NCBI GenBank assembly: GCA_002398365.1
Contig: DGYK01000063.1
Location: 45,873-109,872 of the forward strand
Origin: Flammeovirgaceae bacterium UBA5008
Lineage (GTDB): Bacteria > Bacteroidota > Bacteroidia > Cytophagales > Cyclobacteriaceae
Direction: 5' to 3'
DNA: 64,000 nucleotides
Part shown: one piece after another, positions 16,347 through 25,495 of the stretch
Numbering within the stretch: the stretch's first letter is position 1
Layout of the letters: each line of letters begins with the position of its first letter
Notes under the pieces: model-generated
The model's input: the letters and a program-made list of their open reading frames with translations, nothing else
What the model was told of the DNA's origin: nothing
The model's database searches: none
Position numbers and translations under genes: made by a program

Positions 16347-17690
16347 CAAAATGAGCTCAAAAAATGGGTTTTAAGCTACCCTAGAAAGCCATTGGTTATT
16401 CGAGGCGCCCGACAGGTGGGGAAAACCACCGCTATCAACCAATTCTCAACTCAGTTCAAACAATACATTTACCTCAACCTCGAGTTGCCGGAAGATCGCG
16501 CGCCCTTTGAGCAGTTCAAGAATTTAGAAACCCTGCTTCAGGCCATTTTCTTTTTGAAAAACAAACGCATCGATACTAAAAGCGAAACACTTCTATTCAT
16601 TGATGAAATACAAGAGGTTCCACAAGCCATTCACGTGCTTCGCTATTTTTACGAACAAGAACCTACGATACCTGTAATTGCTGCGGGCAGCATGTTGGAA
16701 ACTTTATTTGATAAATCCATCAGCTTTCCCGTGGGGCGTGTTGATTATAAAGTCCTTCGGCCAGTTTCATTCCCTGAATTTCTGTCTGCCACGGGTGAAA
16801 CAACTGCTCTTGAACAATTGACCAAACTACCCATTGCCTCTTTTGCACATTCGAAGTTGCTAAGCTTGTTTCGCACGTATGCGCTAATTGGTGGAATGCC
16901 CGAAGTAGTTAGTCACTATGCCCAACACAAAGATTTAGTGGCACTGGCTCCAATCTATGACTCACTCATTGCTTCGTATATGGATGATGCCGAAAAATAT
17001 GCCACCAACCAATCACAACTTCAAGTTATCCGGCATGTTATTCGTGCGTCTTATCCACATGCGGGTAAACGAATAAAGTTTCAAGGTTTCGGAAACTCAA
17101 ATTATAAATCAAAGGAAGTCGGTGAGGCCTTGCGCACGCTTCAAAAGGCCTTGCTCATTCACCTCATATATCCGGACACCGGCTACGTACTACCTTTGAT
17201 ACCCGATCAAAAAAAATCACCTCGGTTGCATGTATTGGACTCTGGTCTGCTCAACTACTTCGTGGGGATTCAAAAAGAAATTCTGAGCTCAGAAAATTTA
17301 AATGGGGTTTATCAAGGCACGCTTATTGAACATTTAGTGGGGCAAGAATTATTAGCCATACAATTCAATGCGTTAAGCACCTTGCATTTCTGGGTAAAAG
17401 AGAAAAAACAATCGCTGGCTGAAATCGATTATTTACTCCCTTTCGATAGTCAACTAATTCCAATTGAAGTAAAAGCAGGGAGCGAAGGAACGTTGAAGTC
17501 GTTGCACCTTTTCATGGACGAGGTGCCGCATACCATGGCAGTTCGGTTTTTCGCTGGCGAAATGAGTATTTCAAAAATTACCACACCCAAAGGCAAATCG
17601 TTTCATCTCCTCAATCTTCCCTACTATCTTGTTTCGCAGGTAGAACATTACCTGACTTGGTTTAGTCATGAAATCATGAATACAAAATAG
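16329..17690 (+). CDS. AAA-type ATPase with DUF4143 C-terminal domain
   Basis: A 453-residue protein of the widespread AAA_14/DUF4143 family. Walker A is GARQVGKTT (26-34), Walker B LLFIDEIQ (88-95), and IAAGSMLE (117-124) looks like a sensor. The C-terminal part has an ExxD...ExK arrangement (AEIDYLLP 364-371; PIEVKAG 378-384) like PD-(D/E)XK nuclease-fold domains. The start matches the usual family opening (M-x-x-R-x-I-x-x-x-L-x-x-W). Family function is not established; such genes are patchily distributed and probably mobile. The repeat array directly upstream is described separately. Confidence 0.9.
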   Translation: MFERNIQNELKKWVLSYPRKPLVIRGARQVGKTTAINQFSTQFKQYIYLNLELPEDRAPFEQFKNLETLLQAIFFLKNKRIDTKSETLLFIDEIQEVPQAIHVLRYFYEQEPTIPVIAAGSMLETLFDKSISFPVGRVDYKVLRPVSFPEFLSATGETTALEQLTKLPIASFAHSKLLSLFRTYALIGGMPEVVSHYAQHKDLVALAPIYDSLIASYMDDAEKYATNQSQLQVIRHVIRASYPHAGKRIKFQGFGNSNYKSKEVGEALRTLQKALLIHLIYPDTGYVLPLIPDQKKSPRLHVLDSGLLNYFVGIQKEILSSENLNGVYQGTLIEHLVGQELLAIQFNALSTLHFWVKEKKQSLAEIDYLLPFDSQLIPIEVKAGSEGTLKSLHLFMDEVPHTMAVRFFAGEMSISKITTPKGKSFHLLNLPYYLVSQVEHYLTWFSHEIMNTK

Positions 17691-17691
17691 T

Positions 17692-18003
17692 ATGTCGCTC
17701 GAAGAAATTACACAGCAACTATGGGAAGCATCCGAAAACAAAAAAGGGTGTCGCATTTCGCTGGATGGCGAACCATTGCCTCGACTTGTTTGCCCATATG
17801 GTGTGTGCACTACTTCCCGGAATCAAATTGTATTGGTTTGCTGGCAAACAGGTGGCTTCACGAAAGCCGGAGGTAAAGAAGGCTATCGCAATCTTCAACT
17901 CGATCGAATTATATCCATTGAAACATTGGATTGGCATTTTCAAAAACGAACGGATTTTAATTCTACCGATGGCCAATACAAAGACTGGGTATATCATATC
18001 TAA
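17692..18003 (+). CDS. Small conserved protein of unknown function
   Basis: A 103-residue protein whose start lies one base after the ATPase stop and whose stop directly abuts the next start, so all three genes may be one transcript. The sequence PYGVCTTSRNQIVLVCWQTGG followed by YRNLQLDRIISIE resembles the beta-rich ligand-binding part of WYL-like domains, but without a WYL triad I can identify. Soluble, no signal peptide. Two other frames are open across this stretch; this one is chosen for spacing and composition. Confidence 0.6.
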   Translation: MSLEEITQQLWEASENKKGCRISLDGEPLPRLVCPYGVCTTSRNQIVLVCWQTGGFTKAGGKEGYRNLQLDRIISIETLDWHFQKRTDFNSTDGQYKDWVYHI

Positions 18004-19107
18004 ATGCAACTAAAGAATTTCTTAGATAGTCTTATTTTGCTGGGAGCCATTCAGGGCTTCATTATTACCTTATTGCTATATCACAAAAAAGAAAAGTTGT
18101 ATGCCAATAAGTTGCTGGCTGTAATCCTTTTTCTAATCTCGCTCGCTTGTTTGAATCTTTACTTGCTTAATCAAAACATATTAAATGGGTCTACCATCTG
18201 GACGATCATCTCGTTGATTATCCCGCTTGTTATCATCATGCCGATCGGACCCCTGGTATATTTTTATACTGAATCACTTTACGTGCCTGGATTCAAACTC
18301 AATCACTCACAGCGGGTGCATTTTTATGCAACTATTATTGACATCTTTCCCAGTTTCATTGGATTGATTTTTGTCTTAGGTGCTATTCTACAAATCATTA
18401 CGAATGATGAATTTAAAGTTTGGGGCAATTTCATTTATCAGTATAATGTCTATGCCGATTTCCCCCGATGGTTGTCGGTTACTATATATACCACTCTGGC
18501 CTGGAGAAAATGGATTTTCAACCGTCAACCCGAGGCGATTTCATGGCCCAAACAATTTCTAATCAGCTTTGCTATTTTTCAAAGCATTTGGTTGCTGCAC
18601 TTAATCCCTTACCTCATCCCATCATTGTCGGATGCTTTACTCGATTGGGTGGGCTGGTATCCGGTTTACATCCCGTTGACGGTGATGGTCTATTGGCTGG
18701 GATTCAATGGTTATTTGAAAGCACGTCCTTCGATCACTGCAAAAAATATAGATGCTGAAACGATCCAAAAAACGCTGACAACATTAGAAAAAGTAGTGCA
18801 TCATGATCGAATGTTCCTAAACCCCGAATTAACGCTGAACGATGTGGTGAAAGCCACGAACATTCCACAGAAAACCATTTCAGCTGTATTAAATCAGCAT
18901 GCCGGAAAGAGTTTTAATGAATTCATTAATCAATACCGAGTTGAAGAAGTAAAGAAACGATTATTGGAATCACAACCGCATCTCACTATCACCGGTATTG
19001 CCTTTGAATGTGGATTTAACTCGCAGGCAACCTTTCAGCGCACATTCAAACAATTTACGGGCTTATCGCCTACCGAATTTATAACTCAGCAAGAAAAAAA
19101 GAGCTAA
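18004..19107 (+). CDS. Membrane-anchored AraC-family transcriptional regulator
   Basis: A 367-residue protein. Residues 1-245 contain about seven hydrophobic helices (beginning FLDSLILLGAIQGFIITLLL), and residues about 255-365 are an AraC/XylS DNA-binding domain with two helix-turn-helix units (LTLNDVVKATNIPQKTISAV; TITGIAFECGFNSQATFQR). This layout is common in Bacteroidota and suggests a membrane-located regulator responding to an envelope or small-molecule signal. Targets are unknown; the adjacent S41 peptidase is a candidate. Confidence 0.9.
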   Translation: MQLKNFLDSLILLGAIQGFIITLLLYHKKEKLYANKLLAVILFLISLACLNLYLLNQNILNGSTIWTIISLIIPLVIIMPIGPLVYFYTESLYVPGFKLNHSQRVHFYATIIDIFPSFIGLIFVLGAILQIITNDEFKVWGNFIYQYNVYADFPRWLSVTIYTTLAWRKWIFNRQPEAISWPKQFLISFAIFQSIWLLHLIPYLIPSLSDALLDWVGWYPVYIPLTVMVYWLGFNGYLKARPSITAKNIDAETIQKTLTTLEKVVHHDRMFLNPELTLNDVVKATNIPQKTISAVLNQHAGKSFNEFINQYRVEEVKKRLLESQPHLTITGIAFECGFNSQATFQRTFKQFTGLSPTEFITQQEKKS

Positions 19108-19176
19108 ATCAACGCTCAAATCTAGATTTGAGAAGAAAAGGAAGCCTCAGTAGCGTTTCTTTACTTCAAAAAAGCC

Positions 19177-20682
19177 ATGAAGCAGCCTCGCATTCTTTTT
19201 CTGACTCTTTTACTTTTACCCTTAATCGGCCTCGCACAACCGGATACGCTAGCAACGAAAATACTTTCACCTGAGCAGATGCAGAAAGATTTTAATTATC
19301 TGCGAAGAATTCTCACAGAAACACATCCGGGGCTTTATCGCTACACGCCCAAAGAAATAATGCAGGTAAAACTGGATAGCGTGTATCAATTACTTAACAA
19401 GCCATTGCCATTCTATGCGTTTTATAAAAATGTTTTATCTGTCATCGCGAATGTTCGTTGTGCGCACACCAACGCATTACCCAGTGCTGATTTCAATCGC
19501 TACATTGGAAACATCCGCACATTTCCCTTCTTTCTATTTCCAATTGATAACAAACTGTATGTTATTTTTAATGGCAGCACCGATCCACAGATTACGTTGG
19601 GGTATGAGTTGGTGCAAATCAATGGTCGCTCTTCAGAGAGCATCATGCAGACGATCAAAAAACATTATTGGTCGGATGGATACATTGAGCTATCCAAGAA
19701 CACGGCCTTGCAAGGAGGATCATTTAGTTTGTTTTACTACACGTTGATTGAACGCCCCGATCAGTTTGAGGTAACGTTCAGAGATTTGAATAGAAATCTC
19801 TATCGCGCCACCGTGCCGGCTCAGAAATACGGAGTTACCGAAAGGGCTTACACGAAAAATAAAATCAATCAGAAAGCGAATCAATTGTACAACCAACGCC
19901 ACAAAAATCCCTGGCGATTGTCCTTTCCGGCTGATGTTCCCAATACCGCTCTTCTTCGCTTTGATGGGTTTGGTGGCAAGGGAATGACTACCGGTGAAAA
20001 AGCGAAGCAGGGGATGCGAAAATTCATGGACGATGCCCTAAAAAAAATAGAATCTAAAAAGTGTACGAATCTGATTATTGATGTTCGAAGCAATCCGGGC
20101 GGGTGGGACAGTCAAGGCATTGAATTATTCACCTATCTAATGAAACAAGACACAGCTGTGCAATATTACAGAAAGATGCATGCGCTGATGGATACTTCTG
20201 AATTTCTGGCATTTTCTGATCTTTCCATGGAGGATAAAAAAAACCTGAAAACCGAGTTAAAGAAAGAACCTGATGGTACTTATTCTTTGCGAAAAGAATT
20301 CTCTCCCGACTTGCAGCCACAAAAACCAAAGCCGAATCGATTTAGAGGCACTGTTTACATCTTACAAAATGAACGTTCATTTTCAACGACATCAGAATTT
20401 TTAGCCGCATGCAAAACGTATCAGCTAGGCACACTGGTAGGAATGGAATGCGGTGGTGCCTACGAAGGAGGTAATGGAGCTAGTTTCATTCACGTAGAAC
20501 TCCCTCACTCAAAAATTCAAATTGGTAGTCCATTGGTGTATTATTTAAATGCCACGCGGGGGCAATTCCAAAGAGGACGCGGCACCATACCCGATCACTT
20601 CGTGGCGGTTGAACCTTCGGATTTAGTTAACAACTACGACCGGCAGTTGGAGTTTGTGAAAAAACTTATTGGTAAGAAATAG
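19177..20682 (+). CDS. S41-family (C-terminal-processing-like) peptidase
   Basis: A 501-residue exported protein with a signal peptide (1-20, LLLLPLIGLAQ). The fold elements are CAHTNALPS (95-103), a PDZ-like GYELVQINGRSSE (142-154), LIIDVRSNPGGWDSQG (299-314) and NERSFSTTSEFLAA (398-411), where S403 is the likely nucleophile. The C-terminal GMECGGAYEGGNGA and GRGTIPDHFV complete the S41 core. It may degrade envelope proteins or peptides; substrate unknown. No operon partner is obvious. Confidence 0.86.
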   Translation: MKQPRILFLTLLLLPLIGLAQPDTLATKILSPEQMQKDFNYLRRILTETHPGLYRYTPKEIMQVKLDSVYQLLNKPLPFYAFYKNVLSVIANVRCAHTNALPSADFNRYIGNIRTFPFFLFPIDNKLYVIFNGSTDPQITLGYELVQINGRSSESIMQTIKKHYWSDGYIELSKNTALQGGSFSLFYYTLIERPDQFEVTFRDLNRNLYRATVPAQKYGVTERAYTKNKINQKANQLYNQRHKNPWRLSFPADVPNTALLRFDGFGGKGMTTGEKAKQGMRKFMDDALKKIESKKCTNLIIDVRSNPGGWDSQGIELFTYLMKQDTAVQYYRKMHALMDTSEFLAFSDLSMEDKKNLKTELKKEPDGTYSLRKEFSPDLQPQKPKPNRFRGTVYILQNERSFSTTSEFLAACKTYQLGTLVGMECGGAYEGGNGASFIHVELPHSKIQIGSPLVYYLNATRGQFQRGRGTIPDHFVAVEPSDLVNNYDRQLEFVKKLIGKK

Positions 20683-20831
20683 GACAATCATTCTCCGTCC
20701 AACTATTTTCTTAAATAATTGAACGTTTCTGTGGTTCAGGTGTACTGCGCTACGAATTGCTTTATTTGATCTTGGCTCGCGGGCAAGCAAATAACAATCG
20801 AATGGACATGTTACACCGGATAAAAATCACT

Positions 20832-22823
20832 ATGAAACAATTACTTATTTTACTCGTGGCGCTTCCCCTACTGGGCTTGAGCTCACCTGCCGAACGTATT
20901 CTTCCAAAAACATTGGAAATAAAAACACTTGCATGGTATACCGATCAGGCAAAAGCATGGAAAATGGAAACAACCTCATCGGCTACCAACCCATTGGCAT
21001 GGCTTAATTACTACACCGCTTCAGTATTTGCACAAGAGCCTCCACAAAAGCTTTCTGAAATTATTCGGCAAATGGAAACTGCCGTACCGGATTCATTTGA
21101 ATTACTTGTGGTAAAAGGTTGGAACAAAGGACTTACCGCAGAAGCACAATCATTTTTAAAAACTGCCTACGCACGCAATCCGGAAAGGCCGGAAACCTAT
21201 GCGCTCTTGCAGTTGCTTTCAGAGTATGAACTAGATCCTTCCGGCCGATCTCAGTTTAGCGATCTTCTGTTGAAAGGTGCTCAGGTATCTGCTTCACTTC
21301 TTAACTACAGTTACAATGTGCTTCAATCAGTTGCTCCTTCCTCCATTTTAATTACCGAAGGAGAAAACACTACTATACCATTGTATATGTTGCAAGATGC
21401 GTATGGTATCCGCAAAGATGTTTGTATTATCAATTTAGAAATGCTGAATGATGCCAACTATCTCCAACGAAAGTTCAAAGCAGCGAATATCAGTTACACC
21501 AACAGTGGACCGTGGAATACCTCCGCACTTTGTGCCATTCTGCCAAAAGAAAATGTGGGTAAAAAATTCTACTATGCATTAACCATTCCCAAAGAAAATG
21601 TACAAACTATTAAAGAATACCTGTATGTGGTAGGGCTTGCATCGCTGCACAGTTTAACCAACGTGGATAACATTTCGCAAATCCGAAAAAATCTTGAAAA
21701 AGAATTTTTGATGGACTATCTGTTGGTGGACTTCAATGGCAAATCAAGCCACGATGCCGGAAAGCAATTCAGTCCCAATTATTTATTGCCGATGATTCTG
21801 TTATATGAATCGTATATCAAAGAGGGGTCAATCGAAAAGGCACGAGAGTTAAAAAAAGTGATGGAAAAAATCGCAAAAGATACAGGCAACGAAAGTATCA
21901 TGGCGCGTTTTCTAGATAATGCCCCTGAAGAGATTCCTTACTACCCTTCAAAGGTAAATATCAAATCGGTAGATGATGGCTTTAGACAAGTCTATCAAAC
22001 GATCTACGCCTTTGATTCGGAAGTGACGAACGAACAATACAATCTTTTTTTGAATTACTTGAAGGATCACAATATGACGGATCTCTATGAAAAATACAAG
22101 TTCGATTTTTCTGAATACAGTGAACCAACTCTTTCACTGATGAAAGGATACACATCCGATCACGTCTCAACAAAAAAGAATAAAGGCTTCTCAAGTTATC
22201 CGGCTGTCAATCTATCGTATGAGGCCGCAGTGGCGTATTGTGATTGGCTTACCGAACAATACAACCGTTCACCTGATCATAAGTATAAAAAAGTAAAGTT
22301 CCGCTTACCTTCATTGAACGAATGGCAATTGGCGGCTGCCGGAATAAAAAACCCAACATCCTTGAATCCAAATGAACAAAAAGTGGAAGTACGTTACACG
22401 GCTCCGGGAAAAGAATTTGATAAAGACTATGAAAAGAGAATTGTCTCGTTAAGTGACGCGGACATTCTTTATCCTTGGTTCCGATATTATGGCTTACGCA
22501 ATAGCCCGATCAACAATAAAGGTTGCTACTTGGGAAATTTTAAAGTGCCTGATCAAATTACCTGTCCCGGCATAAAGAAGATCGGATTAGGAGCAGCGGA
22601 TGGTTTCTTTGCTATGAGCGCTACCAAGGTGTATTTTCCTAATGATATTGGATTATACGATGTAGTGGGCAACGTAGCAGAAATGATTCAGGAAAAAGGG
22701 AAAGCGTGTGGTGGAAGTTGGAATCACGTTCCGGAAGAGTCAACCATCAAAAGCATCAACAGTTACACCAAACCGGATGCGGCTGTCGGATTCAGAATTT
22801 TCATGGAAGTAATTGAGAAATAA
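20832..22823 (+). CDS. Formylglycine-generating-enzyme-fold surface protein (probably non-catalytic)
   Basis: A 663-residue exported protein. ATG 20832 gives a clean signal peptide (MKQLLILLVALPLLGLSSP), unlike ATG 20757. Residues about 170-206 (SSILITEGENTTIPLYMLQD and GIRKDVCIINLEML) resemble a motif I associate with DUF2723 proteins. The C-terminal 280 residues are a SUMF1/FGE-sulfatase domain (VTNEQYNLFLNYLK, AVAYCDWLTE, FRLPSLNEWQLAAAG, DVVGNVAEM, GGSW). The Cys pair that oxidises copper-dependent FGE is absent after GGSW, as in gliding proteins GldJ/GldK, so a structural role is likely. Followed 5 bases later by its own sigma factor gene. Confidence 0.75.
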   Translation: MKQLLILLVALPLLGLSSPAERILPKTLEIKTLAWYTDQAKAWKMETTSSATNPLAWLNYYTASVFAQEPPQKLSEIIRQMETAVPDSFELLVVKGWNKGLTAEAQSFLKTAYARNPERPETYALLQLLSEYELDPSGRSQFSDLLLKGAQVSASLLNYSYNVLQSVAPSSILITEGENTTIPLYMLQDAYGIRKDVCIINLEMLNDANYLQRKFKAANISYTNSGPWNTSALCAILPKENVGKKFYYALTIPKENVQTIKEYLYVVGLASLHSLTNVDNISQIRKNLEKEFLMDYLLVDFNGKSSHDAGKQFSPNYLLPMILLYESYIKEGSIEKARELKKVMEKIAKDTGNESIMARFLDNAPEEIPYYPSKVNIKSVDDGFRQVYQTIYAFDSEVTNEQYNLFLNYLKDHNMTDLYEKYKFDFSEYSEPTLSLMKGYTSDHVSTKKNKGFSSYPAVNLSYEAAVAYCDWLTEQYNRSPDHKYKKVKFRLPSLNEWQLAAAGIKNPTSLNPNEQKVEVRYTAPGKEFDKDYEKRIVSLSDADILYPWFRYYGLRNSPINNKGCYLGNFKVPDQITCPGIKKIGLGAADGFFAMSATKVYFPNDIGLYDVVGNVAEMIQEKGKACGGSWNHVPEESTIKSINSYTKPDAAVGFRIFMEVIEK

Positions 22824-22828
22824 ACTTC

Positions 22829-23410
22829 GTGCTATTTTTTAATCATGATTTAAAAAAACTGTCAGACGAAGCGCTGATGGAGAAAGCAAGCCAAGGAAGT
22901 GAGCGGGCATTGGAGGTGATTTATCATCGCTATAGCCAGCCACTTCTTCGGTATTTCTATCGGATGCTTTGGAAGGACAAGCCGAAAGCTGAAGATTTTC
23001 TACACGATCTGTTTATTCGATTGTTAGATAACCAATCGGCCTTTGACTCAAGTCGGAAATTTTCTACGTGGTTGTATTCGATTGCGCACAACATGTGCAA
23101 GAACGAATATCGAAAGCAGGTTTTTCGAAAGCAGGCAAACAGTCTAATGGTAATTTCTGATCACACAACTGAGTCTGCAGGCAATCAAATGGATCAGCTT
23201 GCGTTTCAACAAAAGCTGGATCAAGTATTATCAGAAGAAGATGAAGATGTGCGCACCATGTTCGCTTTACGCTTCGAATTGGAAATGGAGGTAACCGAAA
23301 TTGCCCACATTCTTCAATGCCCGGAAGGAACCGTCAAATCAAGATTGTTTTATTTAAAAAAGCGGTTAGCGAATCGTTTACAGCAATATAAGTTGGTTTT
23401 AGAAAAATAA
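22829..23410 (+). CDS. ECF RNA polymerase sigma factor
   Basis: A 193-residue sigma factor starting with GTG, 5 bases after the preceding stop. Region 2 is ALEVIYHRYSQPLLRYFYRM, KAEDFLHDLFIRLLDN and FSTWLYSIAHNMCKNEYRK; region 4 is MFALRFELEMEVTEIAHILQ and PEGTVKSRLFYLKKRL. The next in-frame ATG (LMEKAS) would remove part of region 1/2, supporting the GTG start. It forms a unit with the downstream membrane protein. Confidence 0.9.
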   Translation: MLFFNHDLKKLSDEALMEKASQGSERALEVIYHRYSQPLLRYFYRMLWKDKPKAEDFLHDLFIRLLDNQSAFDSSRKFSTWLYSIAHNMCKNEYRKQVFRKQANSLMVISDHTTESAGNQMDQLAFQQKLDQVLSEEDEDVRTMFALRFELEMEVTEIAHILQCPEGTVKSRLFYLKKRLANRLQQYKLVLEK

Positions 23411-23415
23411 TAAGT

Positions 23416-23982
23416 ATGGAAAACATCGATCAAATCGAAAAACTTCTTCAGTCACGCAGTTATCAGGAATTAACAGCTGCTGAAAGAGAGTTCGTTAACA
23501 CGGTCATTGATTCGGAAGAAGAGTATGAAGAAATGCGAAAAGTAAATTTTTCGTTGAGTGAAATAAAACATCAGTCACCCGTCTTTCAATCTTCGGCTGT
23601 GTGGCGGAAAATTAAAAGCACGCGTCACGCAACTCGCACTGTTTTAGCTTATCCTTGGTATGCAAAGCCAATTCCCTCTTACGCAGCAGCAGCTATTGTA
23701 ATTTTAGTTGGTAGCATTGCCTGGTTCTTTGGCTCAACGAGTCATCAACCATTGATCGTTGAAAAAACTACCCTGCAGACAGACACTGTTTTCCTCGCAG
23801 CCAAACCCGATACGATTGTCAGAGAAAAAATTGTTTACCGAACGATTGTAGAACGAGTAAAAGAAAATATGCCTTTGGTCAATCAAACCAATTCAACTGA
23901 CAAAACCATGTCTGCGCAAAAGGGTGTAACTATGTTGGACAAAGAAGAACTTGGAAGATTGTTAGTTTCCGGTTCACGCTAG
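23416..23982 (+). CDS. Putative membrane anti-sigma factor
   Basis: A 188-residue protein with a helical cytoplasmic N-terminus (1-75; EKLLQSRSYQELTAAEREFV), one membrane helix (about 89-106, AAAIVILVGSIAWFF) and a periplasmic tail. This is the usual shape of Bacteroidota anti-sigma factors, though no ZAS cysteines are visible. Its position 5 bases after a sigma factor supports the call. The stop abuts the end of the opposing gene. Confidence 0.72.
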   Translation: MENIDQIEKLLQSRSYQELTAAEREFVNTVIDSEEEYEEMRKVNFSLSEIKHQSPVFQSSAVWRKIKSTRHATRTVLAYPWYAKPIPSYAAAAIVILVGSIAWFFGSTSHQPLIVEKTTLQTDTVFLAAKPDTIVREKIVYRTIVERVKENMPLVNQTNSTDKTMSAQKGVTMLDKEELGRLLVSGSR

Positions 23983-25044
23983 TTATAAATCCATACGCTT
24001 TGTAGTTTCCACTTCCATAATCAATTCTGCACCGTAAGCCATAGCGGGTGTCTGATAACCCGGTTTAAAATTTCCTGCTAAAATCTTTTGGGCGATGTTA
24101 ACAGCTGTATGTGCTGTAAGGGTATATCCACTCAGCGTTTCCAATCGACTTACACATTCTTTGCCGGATGCATCCCACACTTTGCCCCATAAAAAGCTTC
24201 GGCCACTCTCACGCTTCTCATCGCTCGGGCCGGCCGGCTTCTTATCTATTTTCTTCAACATGTAATTTTTCACCCACTGCATGCGCAACAGCCAGTTGAA
24301 ATAATTGCTGCGCTTCGCATTGGCAATCATGGCATCGGTCGCTCCGGTGTATACTTCAATGTTAGGAATACCCGTGCTGCGCCAGGCGGTCGAAATATCG
24401 CCCCACGGTATGCAAAGTGTTTTTGTTTTGAATGCGCCAAAATCGATCTCTTGCACTTTTGATCCCAACGCACAGAAAGTTAGTTCACCATCTTTGCGAA
24501 TGAGGCCACCATATCCCAACCCTTCCGTCATGCTTTTGGCGGTTCCGCGAGAAAGACCACCCTTACTCATAGTAAATGCCAACTGCAAATGGGTTGCCGA
24601 AGGAAGTCTATTCTTTAAATGAAGCGCCAAACAATCTGATGGCACTACGTCAAAGCCGGTGCCGGGCATAATCATCAAGCCCAACTCTTTCGCTTTCGCA
24701 TCCAATAAAGCCAGTGATTCAAAAACCTGGTACTCTCCAGTGATGTCTGTATAATGTGTTTGCGTAGCTAAGCAAGCATCACTCATCGCTTTTGCCGTGT
24801 GGCGAAACGGACCTCCACAGTGAATGACTAACGCGGCCGGAGCCAATAATTTTTTCAATCCTTCTACATCATTGCTTTCCACTACCTGATAGGAAAATCC
24901 GGTTTGTTCGCTCTGCGCCTGAAGCAATGCTGCATTGCGTCCGGCCAGTACCACGTTTAAATTTTTTGCTTTGCAAAGATTAACGATGAGTTTGCCGGTA
25001 TAGCCATACGAACCATACACTACGATTTGTGAAGAGTTTTTCAT
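23983..25044 (-). CDS. Saccharopine dehydrogenase-like NAD(P)-binding oxidoreductase
   Basis: A 353-residue protein with an N-terminal Rossmann motif VVYGSYGYTGKL (8-19), then LAGRNAALLQAQ and HCGGPFRHTAKAM. This is the Sacchrp_dh_NADP family, whose close relatives include trans-acting enoyl reductases of Mycobacterium and eukaryotic SCCPDH. PGTGFDVVPSDCLA is a further conserved element. The reaction cannot be assigned. No secretion signal; soluble. Convergent with the anti-sigma gene. Confidence 0.82.
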   Translation of the reverse strand: MKNSSQIVVYGSYGYTGKLIVNLCKAKNLNVVLAGRNAALLQAQSEQTGFSYQVVESNDVEGLKKLLAPAALVIHCGGPFRHTAKAMSDACLATQTHYTDITGEYQVFESLALLDAKAKELGLMIMPGTGFDVVPSDCLALHLKNRLPSATHLQLAFTMSKGGLSRGTAKSMTEGLGYGGLIRKDGELTFCALGSKVQEIDFGAFKTKTLCIPWGDISTAWRSTGIPNIEVYTGATDAMIANAKRSNYFNWLLRMQWVKNYMLKKIDKKPAGPSDEKRESGRSFLWGKVWDASGKECVSRLETLSGYTLTAHTAVNIAQKILAGNFKPGYQTPAMAYGAELIMEVETTKRMDL

Positions 25045-25074
25045 TGGTAGGATATTAAGCGCATGGATGCGCTA

Positions 25075-25491
25075 CTATTTTAATCGTTCTACTTCCGTAA
25101 CAAAATACTTGGTGTCGCCACGCCAGAAAAATTTCGCGAGTCGCTCTTCGTACTTCAAACTCACGCGCTCTCCGCTCAGCGATGCTTCTTCCAAAGCCTT
25201 TATCACCGCCTCCTGATCCGACTCCACCGAAAACTCAAATGACTCTGAAACTAAGTTGGGTGATTTGTTGGCGCCAAAGGTTTGTAAATTGAGTTGCCCC
25301 TCATACGTTTTAAACACCCACCCTTTTTTGCTGATTTTCACCACCATCCCCGAGCGCACTCCTTCCGAATAGGTGCCCCAATACGAAAAACTAAAAACAG
25401 CAATCACACCAATGATCGCGATCAGGAAGATACGTTTGATCCATTTTATCATTACTGTCTTTGTATTTTGTAGCCAGGATTGATTTTCCAT
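25075..25491 (-). CDS. Conserved single-pass membrane protein of unknown function
   Basis: A 138-residue protein with a basic N-terminus and one membrane helix (about residues 17-35, RIFLIAIIGVIAVFSFSYW), followed by a beta-rich extracytoplasmic part (RSGMVVKISKKGWVFKTYEG). A second ATG at 25452 (MIKWIKRIF) gives the same topology. I do not assign a function. It follows lgt by 4 bases and may share its transcript. Confidence 0.72.
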   Translation of the reverse strand: MENQSWLQNTKTVMIKWIKRIFLIAIIGVIAVFSFSYWGTYSEGVRSGMVVKISKKGWVFKTYEGQLNLQTFGANKSPNLVSESFEFSVESDQEAVIKALEEASLSGERVSLKYEERLAKFFWRGDTKYFVTEVERLK

Positions 25492-25495
25492 AGAG

